From NCBI RefSeq assembly GCF_001714725.1, contig NZ_CP016447.1, positions 3,777,501 to 3,841,500 of the forward strand: a DNA stretch of 64,000 bases. Direction: 5' to 3'. Origin of the DNA: Acidovorax sp. RAC01 (GTDB taxonomy: Bacteria > Pseudomonadota > Gammaproteobacteria > Burkholderiales > Burkholderiaceae_C). Both the position numbers and the translations under genes were made by a program. The notes below the pieces were generated by a model. That model had not been told where the DNA came from. It worked only from the letters and a program-made list of their open reading frames with translations, and searched no databases. Numbering within the stretch: position 1 is the first letter of the stretch; every line of letters starts with the position of its first letter. This document shows, in pieces, positions 46,403-56,320 of the stretch.

Positions 46403-47608
46403 TCAGGCAGTACGGGATTGAATGAATTGGACGATGCGCAGGGCGGCTTCCACGCACTCCTGCACATCGGCGACCAGCGCCATGCGCACACGCTGCGCGC
46501 CGGGGTTGCTGCCCTGGGCCTCGCGGGCCAGGTAGCTGCCGGGCAGCACCGTCACATTGTATTGAGCCAGCAGGGCGCGCGCGAACTCGGCGTCGTCCAT
46601 GCCCAGCGCCTCGGGCACCTTGGCCCACAGGTAAAAGCCCGCATCAGGCAGGGCCACGTCCATCACGCCTGCGAGCAGCGGTGTGACCTGCGCAAACTTC
46701 TTGCGGTAGCGCGTGCGGTTTTCGACCACATGCTGCTCGTCGCCCCAGGCGGCAATGCTGGCGGCCTGGATCACAGGGCTCATGGCGCTGCCATGGTAGG
46801 TGCGGTACAGCAAAAATGACTTGATGAGGGCCGCATCGCCCGCAACAAAACCGCTGCGCAGGCCGGGCACATTGCTGCGCTTCGAAAGGCTGGTGAAGGA
46901 CACCAGATTGCGGAAGTCGCTGCGGCCCAGTTTCGCTGCGGCTTCCAGGCCCCCCAGCGGTGGCTCGTCGCGGAAATAGATCTCGCTGTAGCACTCATCA
47001 GAGGCGATGACGAAGCCGAAGCGGTCGCTCAGCTCAAACAGCTTTTTCCATTCGCCCAGCGGCATGACCGCGCCGGTCGGATTGCCCGGGGAGCAGACGA
47101 ACAGAAGCTGTGTACGCTGCCAGACAGCTTCTGGAACCGCATTCCAGTCGACGGCAAAGTTGCGCGCCGGGTCGCTGGCCGCGTAGTAGGGAGTCGCTCC
47201 CGCCAGCAGGGTGGCACCTTCGTAGATTTGATAGAACGGGTTGGGGCATACCACCATGGCCTGACCGCCCGTGGGGTCGATGACCGTCTGGGCAAAGGCA
47301 AACAGTGCCTCGCGCGACCCGTTGACGGGCAGCACCTGGGTGGCTGCGTCCAGCGTCAGCGCATACCGCCGCTCCACCCACTGCGTGAACGCCTCGCGCA
47401 ACGCCGGCTCGCCCGCAGTCGCCGGATAACTGGCCAATCCCGCAAGATTGCTGCTTATTGCATCTTTGATGAACTGTGGCGTGGGATGACGGGGCTCGCC
47501 CATCCCGAGACTGATGGCGCCGTAGCCGGCCGGGGGTGTCACTCCGGCAAACAGCTGCCGCAGACGCTCGAAGGGGTAGGGCTGAAGATGGGAAAGCAGG
47601 GGGTTCAT
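46403..47608 (-). CDS. dapC: succinyldiaminopimelate transaminase
   Basis: PLP aminotransferase, 401 residues, making N-succinyl-LL-DAP. PLP lysine in [23 protein letters not shown] and ECYSEIYF present. First gene of the leftward run, whose next members dapD and dapE are the flanking steps, which is what supports DapC over other class I aminotransferases. Confidence 0.92.
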   Translation of the reverse strand: MNPLLSHLQPYPFERLRQLFAGVTPPAGYGAISLGMGEPRHPTPQFIKDAISSNLAGLASYPATAGEPALREAFTQWVERRYALTLDAATQVLPVNGSREALFAFAQTVIDPTGGQAMVVCPNPFYQIYEGATLLAGATPYYAASDPARNFAVDWNAVPEAVWQRTQLLFVCSPGNPTGAVMPLGEWKKLFELSDRFGFVIASDECYSEIYFRDEPPLGGLEAAAKLGRSDFRNLVSFTSLSKRSNVPGLRSGFVAGDAALIKSFLLYRTYHGSAMSPVIQAASIAAWGDEQHVVENRTRYRKKFAQVTPLLAGVMDVALPDAGFYLWAKVPEALGMDDAEFARALLAQYNVTVLPGSYLAREAQGSNPGAQRVRMALVADVQECVEAALRIVQFIQSRTA

Positions 47609-47715
47609 GGGCCGCCATTATGAAGTCACGGGCTGCAGGGGCCAGGGCGCAGTGCCCCTGCAGGCCGGGCGCATGGGAATTACTGCGGGCTCTGGCGGTA
47701 AACCCTAGGTCCAAT

Positions 47716-47727
47716 TGTCAATTGACA
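47716..47727. promoter_or_regulatory. palindrome in the dapC/chemoreceptor divergent region
   Basis: Perfect 12-bp palindrome TGTCAATTGACA, 108 bp ahead of the dapC start and 61 bp ahead of the chemoreceptor start. TTGACA is also a good -35 for the dapC direction or its mirror. Role not established. Confidence 0.35.
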
Positions 47728-47787
47728 GTAAGAACGTGCCCATAGGATGCGGGCGCGCATGCAGTGAAAACGACAACAGGAGACACG

Positions 47788-49275
47788 ATGCCGGAATTCC
47801 TACCCTTGCGGCCAGGACTGTGGTGGATGCGCAAATGGCGCCTACCTGGCAAGGTGCTCACCCTCGCCTTCGCGATGTTGGTGGCGGTTGTCACCGTCGG
47901 CCTGCAGGCCCCGTGGTGGGGCGCGGCTGCGGCTTTGACAGCAGTGCTATATGTGCTAGTGGTCTTGTATGCGAGCCTCGCGGCAGACTTGGCAGGCCTT
48001 TCGCGCACCATGGAGCTCACCACTGGCGGCGATTTGTGTGCCCGGTCATCGGTCTACGGGCAGGACGAAATAGGCGATCTTGCAAAGTCGCTGGACCGGA
48101 TGGTGCTGACGCTGTCGTCGATGGTGGCAGACATCCGCAGCAATGCGGCGCTCGTGGCGCACGCCGGCAAAAGCCTGGCTGACGGCAGTCGATCGCTGGC
48201 CGACCGCACCGAACAGCAGGCTGCCAACCTGGAGCAAACCGCCGCGAGCGTGGAAGAGCTGTCTTCCACCGTGCAGAACAACGCCCAAACCGCCCAGGAG
48301 GCCAACGCACGCGCGGCGCAGGTGCGTACTGCTGTGGATTCCGGTGCGCAGGCCATGTCGCGCGCTGTCGAGTCGGTCGAGGCCATCCAGCAGGGCGCTC
48401 GCCGCATGAGCGAGATCATCGGAGTCATCGACAGCATTGCTTTCCAGACCAACATCCTGGCGCTGAACGCTGCGGTGGAAGCCGCGCGGGCTGGTGAGCA
48501 GGGGCGCGGGTTTGCCGTGGTGGCCGCTGAGGTCCGAAGCCTGGCCAAACGCTCTGCCGACGCTGCCCGCGAAATACGCGAACTCATCAGCGCATCGGTC
48601 AGCCAGGTGGAAACCAGCGCCGGGCTGATCCGCTCGGCAGGGTCCGGCATTGCCGAGATGGCCAGCGGGATCCGCAGCGTGGCGGGCACCATGAGCGAGA
48701 TATCAGGCTCGAGTGCAGACCAGAGTACAGGGCTGCGCGAGATCAGCGCTGCAGTGCAGCAGCTCGACCAGATCACCCAGAACAATGCCCAGATGGTGGT
48801 GCATGCCGTGCACCAGGCCGAGGCGCTCGAAAGCCGGGCATCAACGCTGTCGCGGGCCGTGGCGGCATTCCGGTTGCAGCAAGGCACGGCAGAAGAGGCG
48901 GTGGCACTGGTCAGCCGCGCCATGTCACTGCACAAGACCGCAGGCCGCGAGCAGTTCCTCCGGACGCTCACCGACAGGGGGCAGCCGTACCACGACCGCG
49001 ACATGTATGTGTTCGTCCTCGACCCCGCGGGAACCTACCTCGCCTTCGGAGGTAACCCGGCCAAGGTGGGCACGCGCGTCCAGGACATCCCCGGCATCGC
49101 GGGAGACCGGCTGGTGACCGACATCGTGGAGCAGGCGGACCGTGCACCGGGCTGGGTGGAGTACGACATCACCAACCCGGCAACGGGCGCGGTGCAGACG
49201 AAGATGTCTTATGTGAGCAAGGCAGGCGACTTCTATGTCGGCTGTGGCGTTTACAAGACCCTGGCCGCGCGCTGA
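47788..49275 (+). CDS. methyl-accepting chemotaxis protein with C-terminal Cache domain
   Basis: Chemoreceptor of 495 residues. Two N-terminal helices ([17 protein letters not shown] and [19 protein letters not shown]) are separated by about eight residues, so there is no periplasmic sensor. HAMP-like segment, then the signalling hairpin with tip [24 protein letters not shown] visible as [17 protein letters not shown]. After it (about 385-490) comes a single Cache-like domain: [50 protein letters not shown] 47788 follows AGGAG. The reversed order puts the ligand domain in the cytoplasm. Confidence 0.87.
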   Translation: MPEFLPLRPGLWWMRKWRLPGKVLTLAFAMLVAVVTVGLQAPWWGAAAALTAVLYVLVVLYASLAADLAGLSRTMELTTGGDLCARSSVYGQDEIGDLAKSLDRMVLTLSSMVADIRSNAALVAHAGKSLADGSRSLADRTEQQAANLEQTAASVEELSSTVQNNAQTAQEANARAAQVRTAVDSGAQAMSRAVESVEAIQQGARRMSEIIGVIDSIAFQTNILALNAAVEAARAGEQGRGFAVVAAEVRSLAKRSADAAREIRELISASVSQVETSAGLIRSAGSGIAEMASGIRSVAGTMSEISGSSADQSTGLREISAAVQQLDQITQNNAQMVVHAVHQAEALESRASTLSRAVAAFRLQQGTAEEAVALVSRAMSLHKTAGREQFLRTLTDRGQPYHDRDMYVFVLDPAGTYLAFGGNPAKVGTRVQDIPGIAGDRLVTDIVEQADRAPGWVEYDITNPATGAVQTKMSYVSKAGDFYVGCGVYKTLAAR

Positions 49276-49532
49276 TCAGGGCGGGCTGACCGTGTGCCCC
49301 TCGGTTGGGGCCTGTTCATGGTCTTTTTGCCAGATACGTTGCAATCCGAAAGAGCCAGGCGCCAGACGCCAAACGAAGCTTGGGTGCGGCCCCCGCGAGT
49401 CTTGGCGCGGTTTGCATGGCCTTTGCACTGGCAAGCACAGTGTGAACAGGCCCTGGCTGGCAGCCCGATTCGCTCGGTGCAGTTGAGTTGCTCAGGGCCC
49501 GGCCGCGCGCTGCTGTCTTGGGGCTGGTCCGT

Positions 49533-50255
49533 TCAGCGCTTGCCAGCGGCCCGCTGCTGCCGCGCCCGCTCCAGTGCGGCAGCGATGGCTGCCCGGCGCG
49601 CTGCGACTCCTGCATTTTGCGGTGTGGACGCTGCATCCAGCGAAGTTGCCGGCACTTGGGCGCTGTCGGCGCCGGGCCCGCTTTCTTCGCGGCGCGCGTC
49701 GGCCTCTGTAGGAGCAGCCTGGTTGTTTTCAGTGAGCGCCTCGCGCCGCAACCGATCCTTGCGCTGCGCGTAGCGTGAACGTGCCTGTTTGGCCTGTGCG
49801 TCCGACCAGGCGGCCCAGCCTGTGAGTACGCCGCTTGCACTCTCGACCTGGATGCAGTCCACCGGACAGACCGGAACGCACAGCTCACAGCCTGTGCAGT
49901 ACTGCTCCATCACGGTGTGCATCCACTTATTGGACCCTACGATCGCATCGGTAGGGCAGGCCTTGATGCAGAGCGTGCAGCCAATGCACCAGGCCTCGTC
50001 AATGAATACGGTGGTACGCGGGGCCTCGACGCCGTGGGCAGTATTCAGGGGGAGGACATCCTTGCCCGTGATCCGAGCCAGCCGTGCAATGCCCTCGGCG
50101 CCGCCCGGTGGGCACTGGTTGATGGCGGCCGTACCCTCCGCGATTGCGCCGGCATACGCGGCGCAGTCGGGGTATCCGCAGCGCGTGCACTGGGTTTGCG
50201 GCAAGGCCGCGTTGATCTGACCAGTGAGCTCTGCCAGCCGTGAAACGGAAGGCAT
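49533..50255 (-). CDS. rnfB: RnfB-like ferredoxin
   Basis: Iron-sulfur electron carrier, 240 residues. N-terminal Fe-S (4Fe-4S) motif CTRCGYPDCAAY and CPPGG, then two ferredoxin clusters CIGCTLCIKACP and CTGCELCVPVCP (about 80-125). The last 90 residues are Ala/Arg/Gln-rich. The N-terminal membrane anchor of true RnfB is absent, and no other rnf genes are near, as in stand-alone RnfB-like proteins of betaproteobacteria. ATG 50255 is used; a TTG at 50303 overlapping the phaZ stop is an alternative. Ribosome sites are poorly spaced for both. Confidence 0.85.
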   Translation of the reverse strand: MPSVSRLAELTGQINAALPQTQCTRCGYPDCAAYAGAIAEGTAAINQCPPGGAEGIARLARITGKDVLPLNTAHGVEAPRTTVFIDEAWCIGCTLCIKACPTDAIVGSNKWMHTVMEQYCTGCELCVPVCPVDCIQVESASGVLTGWAAWSDAQAKQARSRYAQRKDRLRREALTENNQAAPTEADARREESGPGADSAQVPATSLDAASTPQNAGVAARRAAIAAALERARQQRAAGKR

Positions 50256-50299
50256 AGCCTCCCGTGCCACTGGGGCAAGGGAGGCGGAGGCTCTCCCAG

Positions 50300-51964
50300 T
50301 CAAGCCTTGCCGGCCGCGGCGCGGCGCTTGCCCGATGCGCCAGACGGGGCGGCGGCCACTGGCGAAACGACTGCTACCGCGGGCGCTGCTTGCACTGCCT
50401 TGGGGGCTGCTGCAACAGCGGGGGCAGTCACAGGGGCTGCGGCTTCGTCGGGCGTCACCCAGCGGGTCGCTACCTTGCCAGCAGCAGGGCTGGCGGGGGG
50501 TACCGCCGCCTTGCTGGCGGGCTGCTTGGCCGCGGGTTTTGCTACTGGCTTTGCTGTTGGCTTTGCGGCCGTTTTCTTGGCTGTGGCAGTCTTGCCAGGC
50601 GCAGCCGCAACTGCCCTGGCAACAACGACCTTGTCCGCCGTCGCGGGCTCAGACACGGATACCGGCGTGTTTTGCAATGCTGTGGGTGCCTTTACCTTGG
50701 GCGCATCGTGCGAAAGGATGAATGCGCGCACCTGCGGGTACACCACGTCGCGCCAGCGGCGGCCACTGAAAATGCCGTAGTGGCCTGCACCCTTGGCTTC
50801 CAGGTGCTTTTGCTCCTTGTGCGTGATGCCGCTGCACAGGCCATGTGCAGCCTTGGTCTGGCCAGAGCCCGAGATATCGTCGAGCTCGCCTTCCACCGTG
50901 AACAGTGCCGTGGTCTTGATGTCCTGTGGGCGCACGCGCTCGATCTTGCCCTTGGGTGACCGAACGTCCCAGGTGCCATGCACCAGCTTGTAGTCCTGAA
51001 AAACGGTCTGGATGGTTTCCAGGTAATAGTCCGCATCCATGTCGAGGACCGCGTTGTACTCATCGTAGAACTTGCGGTGGGCCTCGGCGCTCGCGTCGTC
51101 ACCCTTGATCAGGTCCTTGAAGTAATCGTAGTGGCTGGTGGCATGCCGGTCAGGGTTCATCGCCACAAAACCGGTGTATTGGAGGAAGCCAGGGTACACG
51201 CGCCGCCCCGCGCCCGGGAAGTTCTGCGGTACGCGGTAGATCACGTTGTTCTCGAACCATTCAAAGCTGCGGTTCGTGGCAAGGTTGTTGACCGATGTTG
51301 GTGACTTGCGCGCATCGATAGGGCCACCCATCATGGTCATCGTCAGTGGCGTGGTCTCGCCGCGGCTGGCCATCAGCGATACGGCGGCCAGCACCGGCAC
51401 GGTGGGCTGGCACACGCTGATCACATGGCAATTGCCATACACGCCTTGCAAATGGCGAATGAACTCCTGCACGTAGTTCACATAGTCGTCCAGGTGAAAT
51501 TCACCGTCGGACAAGGGCACCAGGCGGGCGTTTTTCCAGTCGGTGATGTAGACCTTGTGGTCCTTGAGCATCGTCCGCACCGTGTCGCGCAGCAGCGTGG
51601 CGTAGTGGCCTGACAGCGGAGCCACGATCAGCACCACCGGCTGGGTCTTGAGCTTGGTCAGGGTGGCAGGATCATCGGAGAAACGCTTGAAGCGGCGGAG
51701 CTCGCAAAACGGCTTGTCCATCTCGATGCGCTCGTGGATGGCCACGCCGACGCCGTCCACATCCACCGACGTGATGCCGAAAGCCGGCTTTTCATAGTCC
51801 TTGCCCAGGCGGTACAGCAGGTCGTAGCCGGCAGACATCCGCTGTGCCAGAGGGCTCTGGCTGAGCGGGGACAAGGGGTTGCTGTACAGCTTGGCAGCTG
51901 CCTGGGCAAAGTCGGTGAAAGGCTCCATCAGGGAGCGCTGGGTTTCGTAGATGTGATAAAGCAT
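50300..51964 (-). CDS. phaZ: intracellular PHA depolymerase with basic Ala/Lys/Pro tail
   Basis: Breaks stored PHB. 554 residues; residues 1 to about 420 match PhaZ1-type depolymerases, with nucleophile Cys185 in VCQPTVP and a matching His in GAGHYGIFSGRRW. After about 425 a long tail is made of Ala/Lys/Pro repeats (for example KKTAAKPTAKPVAKPAAK), like histone H1-type or phasin PhaF tails. ATG 51964 with CGGAG; earlier in-frame ATG is not needed. rnfB follows closely. Confidence 0.88.
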   Translation of the reverse strand: MLYHIYETQRSLMEPFTDFAQAAAKLYSNPLSPLSQSPLAQRMSAGYDLLYRLGKDYEKPAFGITSVDVDGVGVAIHERIEMDKPFCELRRFKRFSDDPATLTKLKTQPVVLIVAPLSGHYATLLRDTVRTMLKDHKVYITDWKNARLVPLSDGEFHLDDYVNYVQEFIRHLQGVYGNCHVISVCQPTVPVLAAVSLMASRGETTPLTMTMMGGPIDARKSPTSVNNLATNRSFEWFENNVIYRVPQNFPGAGRRVYPGFLQYTGFVAMNPDRHATSHYDYFKDLIKGDDASAEAHRKFYDEYNAVLDMDADYYLETIQTVFQDYKLVHGTWDVRSPKGKIERVRPQDIKTTALFTVEGELDDISGSGQTKAAHGLCSGITHKEQKHLEAKGAGHYGIFSGRRWRDVVYPQVRAFILSHDAPKVKAPTALQNTPVSVSEPATADKVVVARAVAAAPGKTATAKKTAAKPTAKPVAKPAAKQPASKAAVPPASPAAGKVATRWVTPDEAAAPVTAPAVAAAPKAVQAAPAVAVVSPVAAAPSGASGKRRAAAGKA

Positions 51965-52102
51965 GGGCGAAACTCCGTTATGTTGCAGTGCAATATAGCA
52001 GCAGAAGCACAGGAACGGATGGAGTGGAACCACCAATGGCGAGTCGCCAGCGCGACATGGCTGAATTCAGCGCTGCGTCAGCGGCCCATGCTCAGGAAAC
52101 TG

Positions 52103-53203
52103 TCAGCTGGCGGAGGCCCCCTTGGGCTCTCCCTGTTCAGACAGCCACGCAGAAAAAGCCTCGCGTGCGGAATTGCGCAGCGCAGGCCGAAAAACCGACC
52201 TGTCGTGCAGAAAGAGACAGTGCCGCATCACTGTGTACGGGTTGAAGCTCGCCTGCGGGTTTTGCTCCTCGAAGTGCTGCTTGTAGCGCTTGACCACCGC
52301 AATGGTTTCCCGCATGAGCGTGTTGAACCGGGCCCGCGTCATCCCGGGTGACCACGCGTGAATGTCGTCCACGAACCCATCCACTTTGGAAGGCTCGAAC
52401 TCGAAGTCCTTGAAAAAGTGCGTCGCAATCTTGAGGAAGGTAAAGGCGTTGAGTTCGCTGTTGGGCGTACCCGCGGATCGTTCCGAGGCCGGGGCGAGTT
52501 GCTGGCCTGCTTCGTCAGGGGCTTCTGCCGTTTCATCGGGCGCCTGCAGAATTTCGGCTGCTGTGGCGTCCCGGATCTGCCGGAACTCGCGGTCGGCCAG
52601 TTCAAACAGGGCTGACAGCACGTTGATGCGCCGCTTGAGCTGCCCGGGAATGGACTTCTTGTACTTGATACGGTGGTCCAGCACGCTCCACGAATCCTGG
52701 ATGATGGTACGGACCTGCAATTCGAACGGCAGGTAGACCCACGGCGAATGTTCGGGAGACGCCTTGTCTGGCGTGGCGAGCTTCAAGTCCAGATGCAGGC
52801 CCTTGTACCCAAAAGACGCCTCGGTGCTCTCCACCGCCGAAGCCTTGTCGGTGACATCGATCACGGCAAAGTGACCGCGTACGATGTCTGCAATCTTTTC
52901 CAGCTCATCCTCGTACAGGCAGACCACCCGCACACCAATCAGGTCGGTAATGAACGGCCGGATCTCGTAAGGCGTGTTCTGCTCTTCCAGCACAGGGCGG
53001 TACTTGCGCACGAACTTCCGGATGCACTCGTCGACGTCCTTCACCCTCCCTTCGACTTTGGCAATGTCCACCCCGCCTGCATGGGCGACCACCTTGCCCA
53101 CGATGCGGGTCAGCTGCCGGCAAGCCTGATCGAGCGCAGCCTGCTGTTCGGCATAAAAGCGGCGAAATTGTGATTCCTCGACATCAAAATCCAGCGAAGG
53201 CAT
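52103..53203 (-). CDS. RelA/SpoT-domain protein, putative small alarmone synthetase
   Basis: Likely makes (p)ppGpp from ATP and GTP or GDP. 366 residues with one synthetase domain (about 25-200): EGRVKDVDECIRKFVRKY, the metal Asp in ITDLIGVRVVC, SFGYKGLHLDL, and FELQVRTIIQDSWSVLDH. No HD hydrolase, TGS or ACT domain. The C-terminal half (about 240-366) is helical without a known domain. A Ala/Glu/Pro-rich linker divides them. It is separate from the main RelA/SpoT of the cell, which would lie elsewhere. Activity is inferred from motifs. Confidence 0.78.
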   Translation of the reverse strand: MPSLDFDVEESQFRRFYAEQQAALDQACRQLTRIVGKVVAHAGGVDIAKVEGRVKDVDECIRKFVRKYRPVLEEQNTPYEIRPFITDLIGVRVVCLYEDELEKIADIVRGHFAVIDVTDKASAVESTEASFGYKGLHLDLKLATPDKASPEHSPWVYLPFELQVRTIIQDSWSVLDHRIKYKKSIPGQLKRRINVLSALFELADREFRQIRDATAAEILQAPDETAEAPDEAGQQLAPASERSAGTPNSELNAFTFLKIATHFFKDFEFEPSKVDGFVDDIHAWSPGMTRARFNTLMRETIAVVKRYKQHFEEQNPQASFNPYTVMRHCLFLHDRSVFRPALRNSAREAFSAWLSEQGEPKGASAS

Positions 53204-53423
53204 GAATCAGTCCAGCAAGAAAAAGTGGGAAGGCGCCGCCTGAACCGGTCGCCCGGTTTCGACCACCGACAGGCTGCGGGCGACCGGCGCGAAGCGGTGG
53301 CCTTGCAGATGGACACAGCATAGCCTCCTGCCCCTCTACGACCGCCGAACTGCCGGCATCACCTGACGTCGCTACCGAGTTTGTGCGGCTACGCCGCGAA
53401 AGCATGGCCTCTGCGGCCAGCGG

Positions 53424-54473
53424 CTATGCCGCGGCGGTACCCACAGGTGCCAGGGTTTCTGGCGAGTCCACGGCGTGGGCAAGATAGGACTGTTGTGCCA
53501 GTGCATGGACTTCGCGGGCGGGTCTGTCCTTGAGCAGGTGATTGCTCCACACCTGCCGCCAGATGCGCGCACCCGGCAGGCTGTGCCGCAAACCCAGCAT
53601 GTGCCGGGCAATGTGCGGCCAGGGGGTGCCGTACCGGGCGGATTCCTGCTCCATGTAGGCGACCATGGCTTCCTCGACTTCTTCGCGCGTCAAGTGGCAC
53701 GGCTGGCTACCGTAGTACAGCGCGTCCCACCGGGCCAGCCACCAGGGGTTGTGGTAGGCCTCGCGGCCGATCATGACTCCGTCCAGCAGTGCCAGCTGCT
53801 CCTGTACCACCGCATCCGTCTGGATGCCACCGTTGATGGCGAATACCAGGTGCGGAAAGTCCATTTTCAGTTGCCGTACGACCCCATAGCGCAGCGGTGG
53901 GATGTCGCGATTTTCCTTGGGCGATAAACCCTGCAGCCATGCGTTGCGCGCATGCACGATGAAGACCGTACAGCCAGCGTCCGCCACCGTGCCCACAAAA
54001 TCGCGCACAAAGGCATAGTCTTCGTTCTGGTCGATCCCAATGCGATGTTTCACCGTGACCGGCACTGTGACCACGTCCTTCATGGCCTTCACGCAATCGG
54101 CCACCAGTTGCGGCGCCTTCATCAGGCTGGCACCAAAGGCTCCCCGCTGCACGCGGTCGCTGGGGCAACCGCAGTTCAGATTGATCTCGTCGTAACCCCA
54201 CTGCGCGCCCAGCCGGGCTGCCTCGGCCAGCGGCCCGGGCTCGTTGCCGCCCAGTTGCAGGGCCACGGGGTGCTCCTCAGCGTTGAACCGCAAATGCCGC
54301 TCGGTGCCACCATGAATGATGGCGCCCGCGTTCACCATCTCCGTGTAGAGAAGCGTCTTGCTTGTAAGCAGGCGGTGAAAGTAACGGCAGTGGCGGTCTG
54401 TCCAGTCCATCATCGGGGCAACGGACATGCGCCATGGATTTTGGCTACCCGGGTTGAAAGAGTCAGTGGTCAT
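53424..54473 (-). CDS. dusA: tRNA-dihydrouridine(20/20a) synthase
   Basis: FMN enzyme that reduces U20/U20a in tRNA. 349 residues: MSVAPMMDWTDRHCR, catalytic Cys in NLNCGCPSDRV, KHRIGID, and FAINGGIQT. TIM barrel then helical C-terminal domain. ATG 54473 is used; the longer reading frame has no homologous N-terminus. Divergent from an HD-GYP gene, with a perfect palindrome between them. Confidence 0.93.
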   Translation of the reverse strand: MTTDSFNPGSQNPWRMSVAPMMDWTDRHCRYFHRLLTSKTLLYTEMVNAGAIIHGGTERHLRFNAEEHPVALQLGGNEPGPLAEAARLGAQWGYDEINLNCGCPSDRVQRGAFGASLMKAPQLVADCVKAMKDVVTVPVTVKHRIGIDQNEDYAFVRDFVGTVADAGCTVFIVHARNAWLQGLSPKENRDIPPLRYGVVRQLKMDFPHLVFAINGGIQTDAVVQEQLALLDGVMIGREAYHNPWWLARWDALYYGSQPCHLTREEVEEAMVAYMEQESARYGTPWPHIARHMLGLRHSLPGARIWRQVWSNHLLKDRPAREVHALAQQSYLAHAVDSPETLAPVGTAAA

Positions 54474-54808
54474 CTTGAAGGCGGCGCATTGCCAGTGGCA
54501 CAGCGGTACGTAGGCTGGCATGGGCGGAACGGGGTCGGGCGCTGGCGCGCAAGCCCTATTGCGGCCATGCGCTCCAGACTCTGCATTTTCGCAGGCCATC
54601 GATACGGTGTGTCGGTCCTGCATCCCAGGTCGTGCCTCGCGCAGCAGGTGAAGCCACGCAAACTGGGGCCCAGGACGCAGCAGCATCCAGCGCAATGCTA
54701 TGAAATTGGAAATATTTTCCAATGGTCCAAACGAGCGCACATCAAAATAGGCATCGGCCTGTATAGTCAGAAGCAATCACAAATCGTTACACGATACGAC
54801 GAAAAACC
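54474..54808. other. dusA/HD-GYP divergent intergenic region
   Basis: 335 bp without a gene. It holds a perfect inverted repeat at 54705-54723 and a TATAGT box at 54762-54767, 42 bp before the HD-GYP start. The other half, nearer dusA, shows no clear signal. Confidence 0.6.
54705..54723. promoter_or_regulatory. perfect inverted repeat upstream of HD-GYP gene
   Basis: ATTGGAAA, TAT, TTTCCAAT: 8-bp arms, 3-nt centre. Lies about 40 bp upstream of a TATAGT -10 candidate, in activator or repressor range. Confidence 0.55.
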
Positions 54809-56092
54809 ATGTGGAAAAATCCTGGCGCGGCCGTCGCCATTGACCCAAGCCAGGTGGTACCTGGCCTGTATGTGTGGCTCAACGTCCGGTGGGATGAGCA
54901 TCCCTTCATCTCCAACCGCCTCATGGTCAAGCACGCCAAGGACGTGGCGGTTATCCAGTCGCTGGATGCGCGGGGCCGGCTGTTCTATTTTCCTGCCAAG
55001 AGCACTGCGGAGCCCGGGGCTTATGTGCCCACCACGGAAGAGTTGGCGGCGCAGCAGGCAGCGCAGGAAGCTGCCCTGAAGGCAGAGTTGCTGGCGGAAA
55101 TCAAACGCCTGGAGGATGCCAAGCGTGACAAGCGGTTGCGTCAGCGTGATGCGGCTGCCCGCGCTGACCGCGCCTGGGAAGATGCGGCCCGCAAGACGCG
55201 CGAGGCGCTGCAGACCCTGCACCGATCGCCCAAGGCCGCTGGCGCCCTGCTGCAGGACCTGTCCAGGGACACGGCAGCAAGCATTGCCCAAGGCAAGGAG
55301 GTGCTTTTGCATCTTCTGGGCGACAAGAAGGAGCAGGGCCCGCAGTTCCATGCGCTCAACGTTCTTACGCTGTGCATGCTCATGGGCAAAAAGGCAGGGT
55401 TGACCGAGCGCGAACTGTCCGACCTCGCCATGGCGGCTCTGGCGCATGACGTAGGCAAGGTCAAGATTCCTTTCCAGCTCTTCAAGACCAGCAAGCGCAA
55501 AAAACATGAAGAGGACCATGTGCGCCAGCACGTGATGTTCAGTGTGCAGCTCGCCATCGAGTCGGGTGCTTTCAGCAAGGATGCGCTTGCCGCCATTGCC
55601 GACCACCACGAGGCTGCAGACGGCTCTGGTTGGCCGCGCGCCACACGCACCATGGGTCGTGCGGCTGCCATCCTTGCGCTTGCCAATCGCTACGACAACC
55701 TGTGCACCCCCGACGCTACGGACCAGGAGCCGCTCATGCCTGCCGAAGCGCTTGCCCGCATGTTCCGGCTGGAGTCGGCGCGCTTCGATCCTGCGCTGCT
55801 CAGTTCGCTCATCAAGCTGCTCGGGGTGTATCCGCCGGGCACCGTGGTGCAGCTGACCGACGGCTCGCTCGCGCTCGTGGTGGCGCCCGGCCCCGACAGC
55901 CTGCGCCCCCGCGTGCTCGTCTATTCCCCAGACATGCCCAAGGACGAGGCGCCGACCGTCGAACTTCACACCGAGGCCGACCTGAAGATCGCCGAGGCCA
56001 TTCGCCCGTCAACACTACCGCTCGACGTGCTGGAGTGGATCAACCCACAGCAACGGTTGTCTTACTTCTTCTCGGTCGAACCACCAGCCTGA
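54809..56092 (+). CDS. HD-GYP-type phosphohydrolase with N-terminal DUF3391-like domain
   Basis: Putative c-di-GMP phosphodiesterase, 427 residues. N-terminal beta-rich domain (about 10-75, like DUF3391), a coiled, Ala/Glu/Arg-rich linker (about 80-150), then HD-GYP: LAHDVGKVKIP (HD pair), KKHEEDHVRQHV, and HHEAADGSGWPR. The GYP signature reads GWP (Tyr replaced by Trp). Metal residues look intact. No membrane segment. The palindrome at 54705 lies upstream. Confidence 0.83.
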   Translation: MWKNPGAAVAIDPSQVVPGLYVWLNVRWDEHPFISNRLMVKHAKDVAVIQSLDARGRLFYFPAKSTAEPGAYVPTTEELAAQQAAQEAALKAELLAEIKRLEDAKRDKRLRQRDAAARADRAWEDAARKTREALQTLHRSPKAAGALLQDLSRDTAASIAQGKEVLLHLLGDKKEQGPQFHALNVLTLCMLMGKKAGLTERELSDLAMAALAHDVGKVKIPFQLFKTSKRKKHEEDHVRQHVMFSVQLAIESGAFSKDALAAIADHHEAADGSGWPRATRTMGRAAAILALANRYDNLCTPDATDQEPLMPAEALARMFRLESARFDPALLSSLIKLLGVYPPGTVVQLTDGSLALVVAPGPDSLRPRVLVYSPDMPKDEAPTVELHTEADLKIAEAIRPSTLPLDVLEWINPQQRLSYFFSVEPPA

Positions 56093-56320
56093 CCGGACAC
56101 CGGCGATGGTTATGGCTGCAGTCAGGTTGTAGCAAAACGTTTCGGCGATACTTGCCCGCGTCTGGCTGGAGTGCGGGTTGAGGCGCCTGTGGTGCGCTGC
56201 GCATCGGTACCGCTTCAAGGCGAGGTGCTCGCGCAGACCTTGAAGGTCCTCTCCAGACGACCGCCCCGTTTCCCCCATCCTTTTTTGCAGTGGCTCTGGT
56301 CCATCTGCCACTCATATCCC

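Noticed and set aside
47943..47965. AT-rich codons GTGCTATATGTGCTAGTG in the chemoreceptor
   Set aside because: Resembles the repeat octamer, but the 12-mer at N16 does not match and the frame differs.
49296..49311. GCCCC-TCGGTT-GGGGC hairpin after the chemoreceptor gene
   Set aside because: Short stem without a following T-run; not called a terminator.
54666..54701. AATGCTAT near 54694 as another repeat copy
   Set aside because: Only 5 of 12 at the expected end; below the level of the accepted copies.
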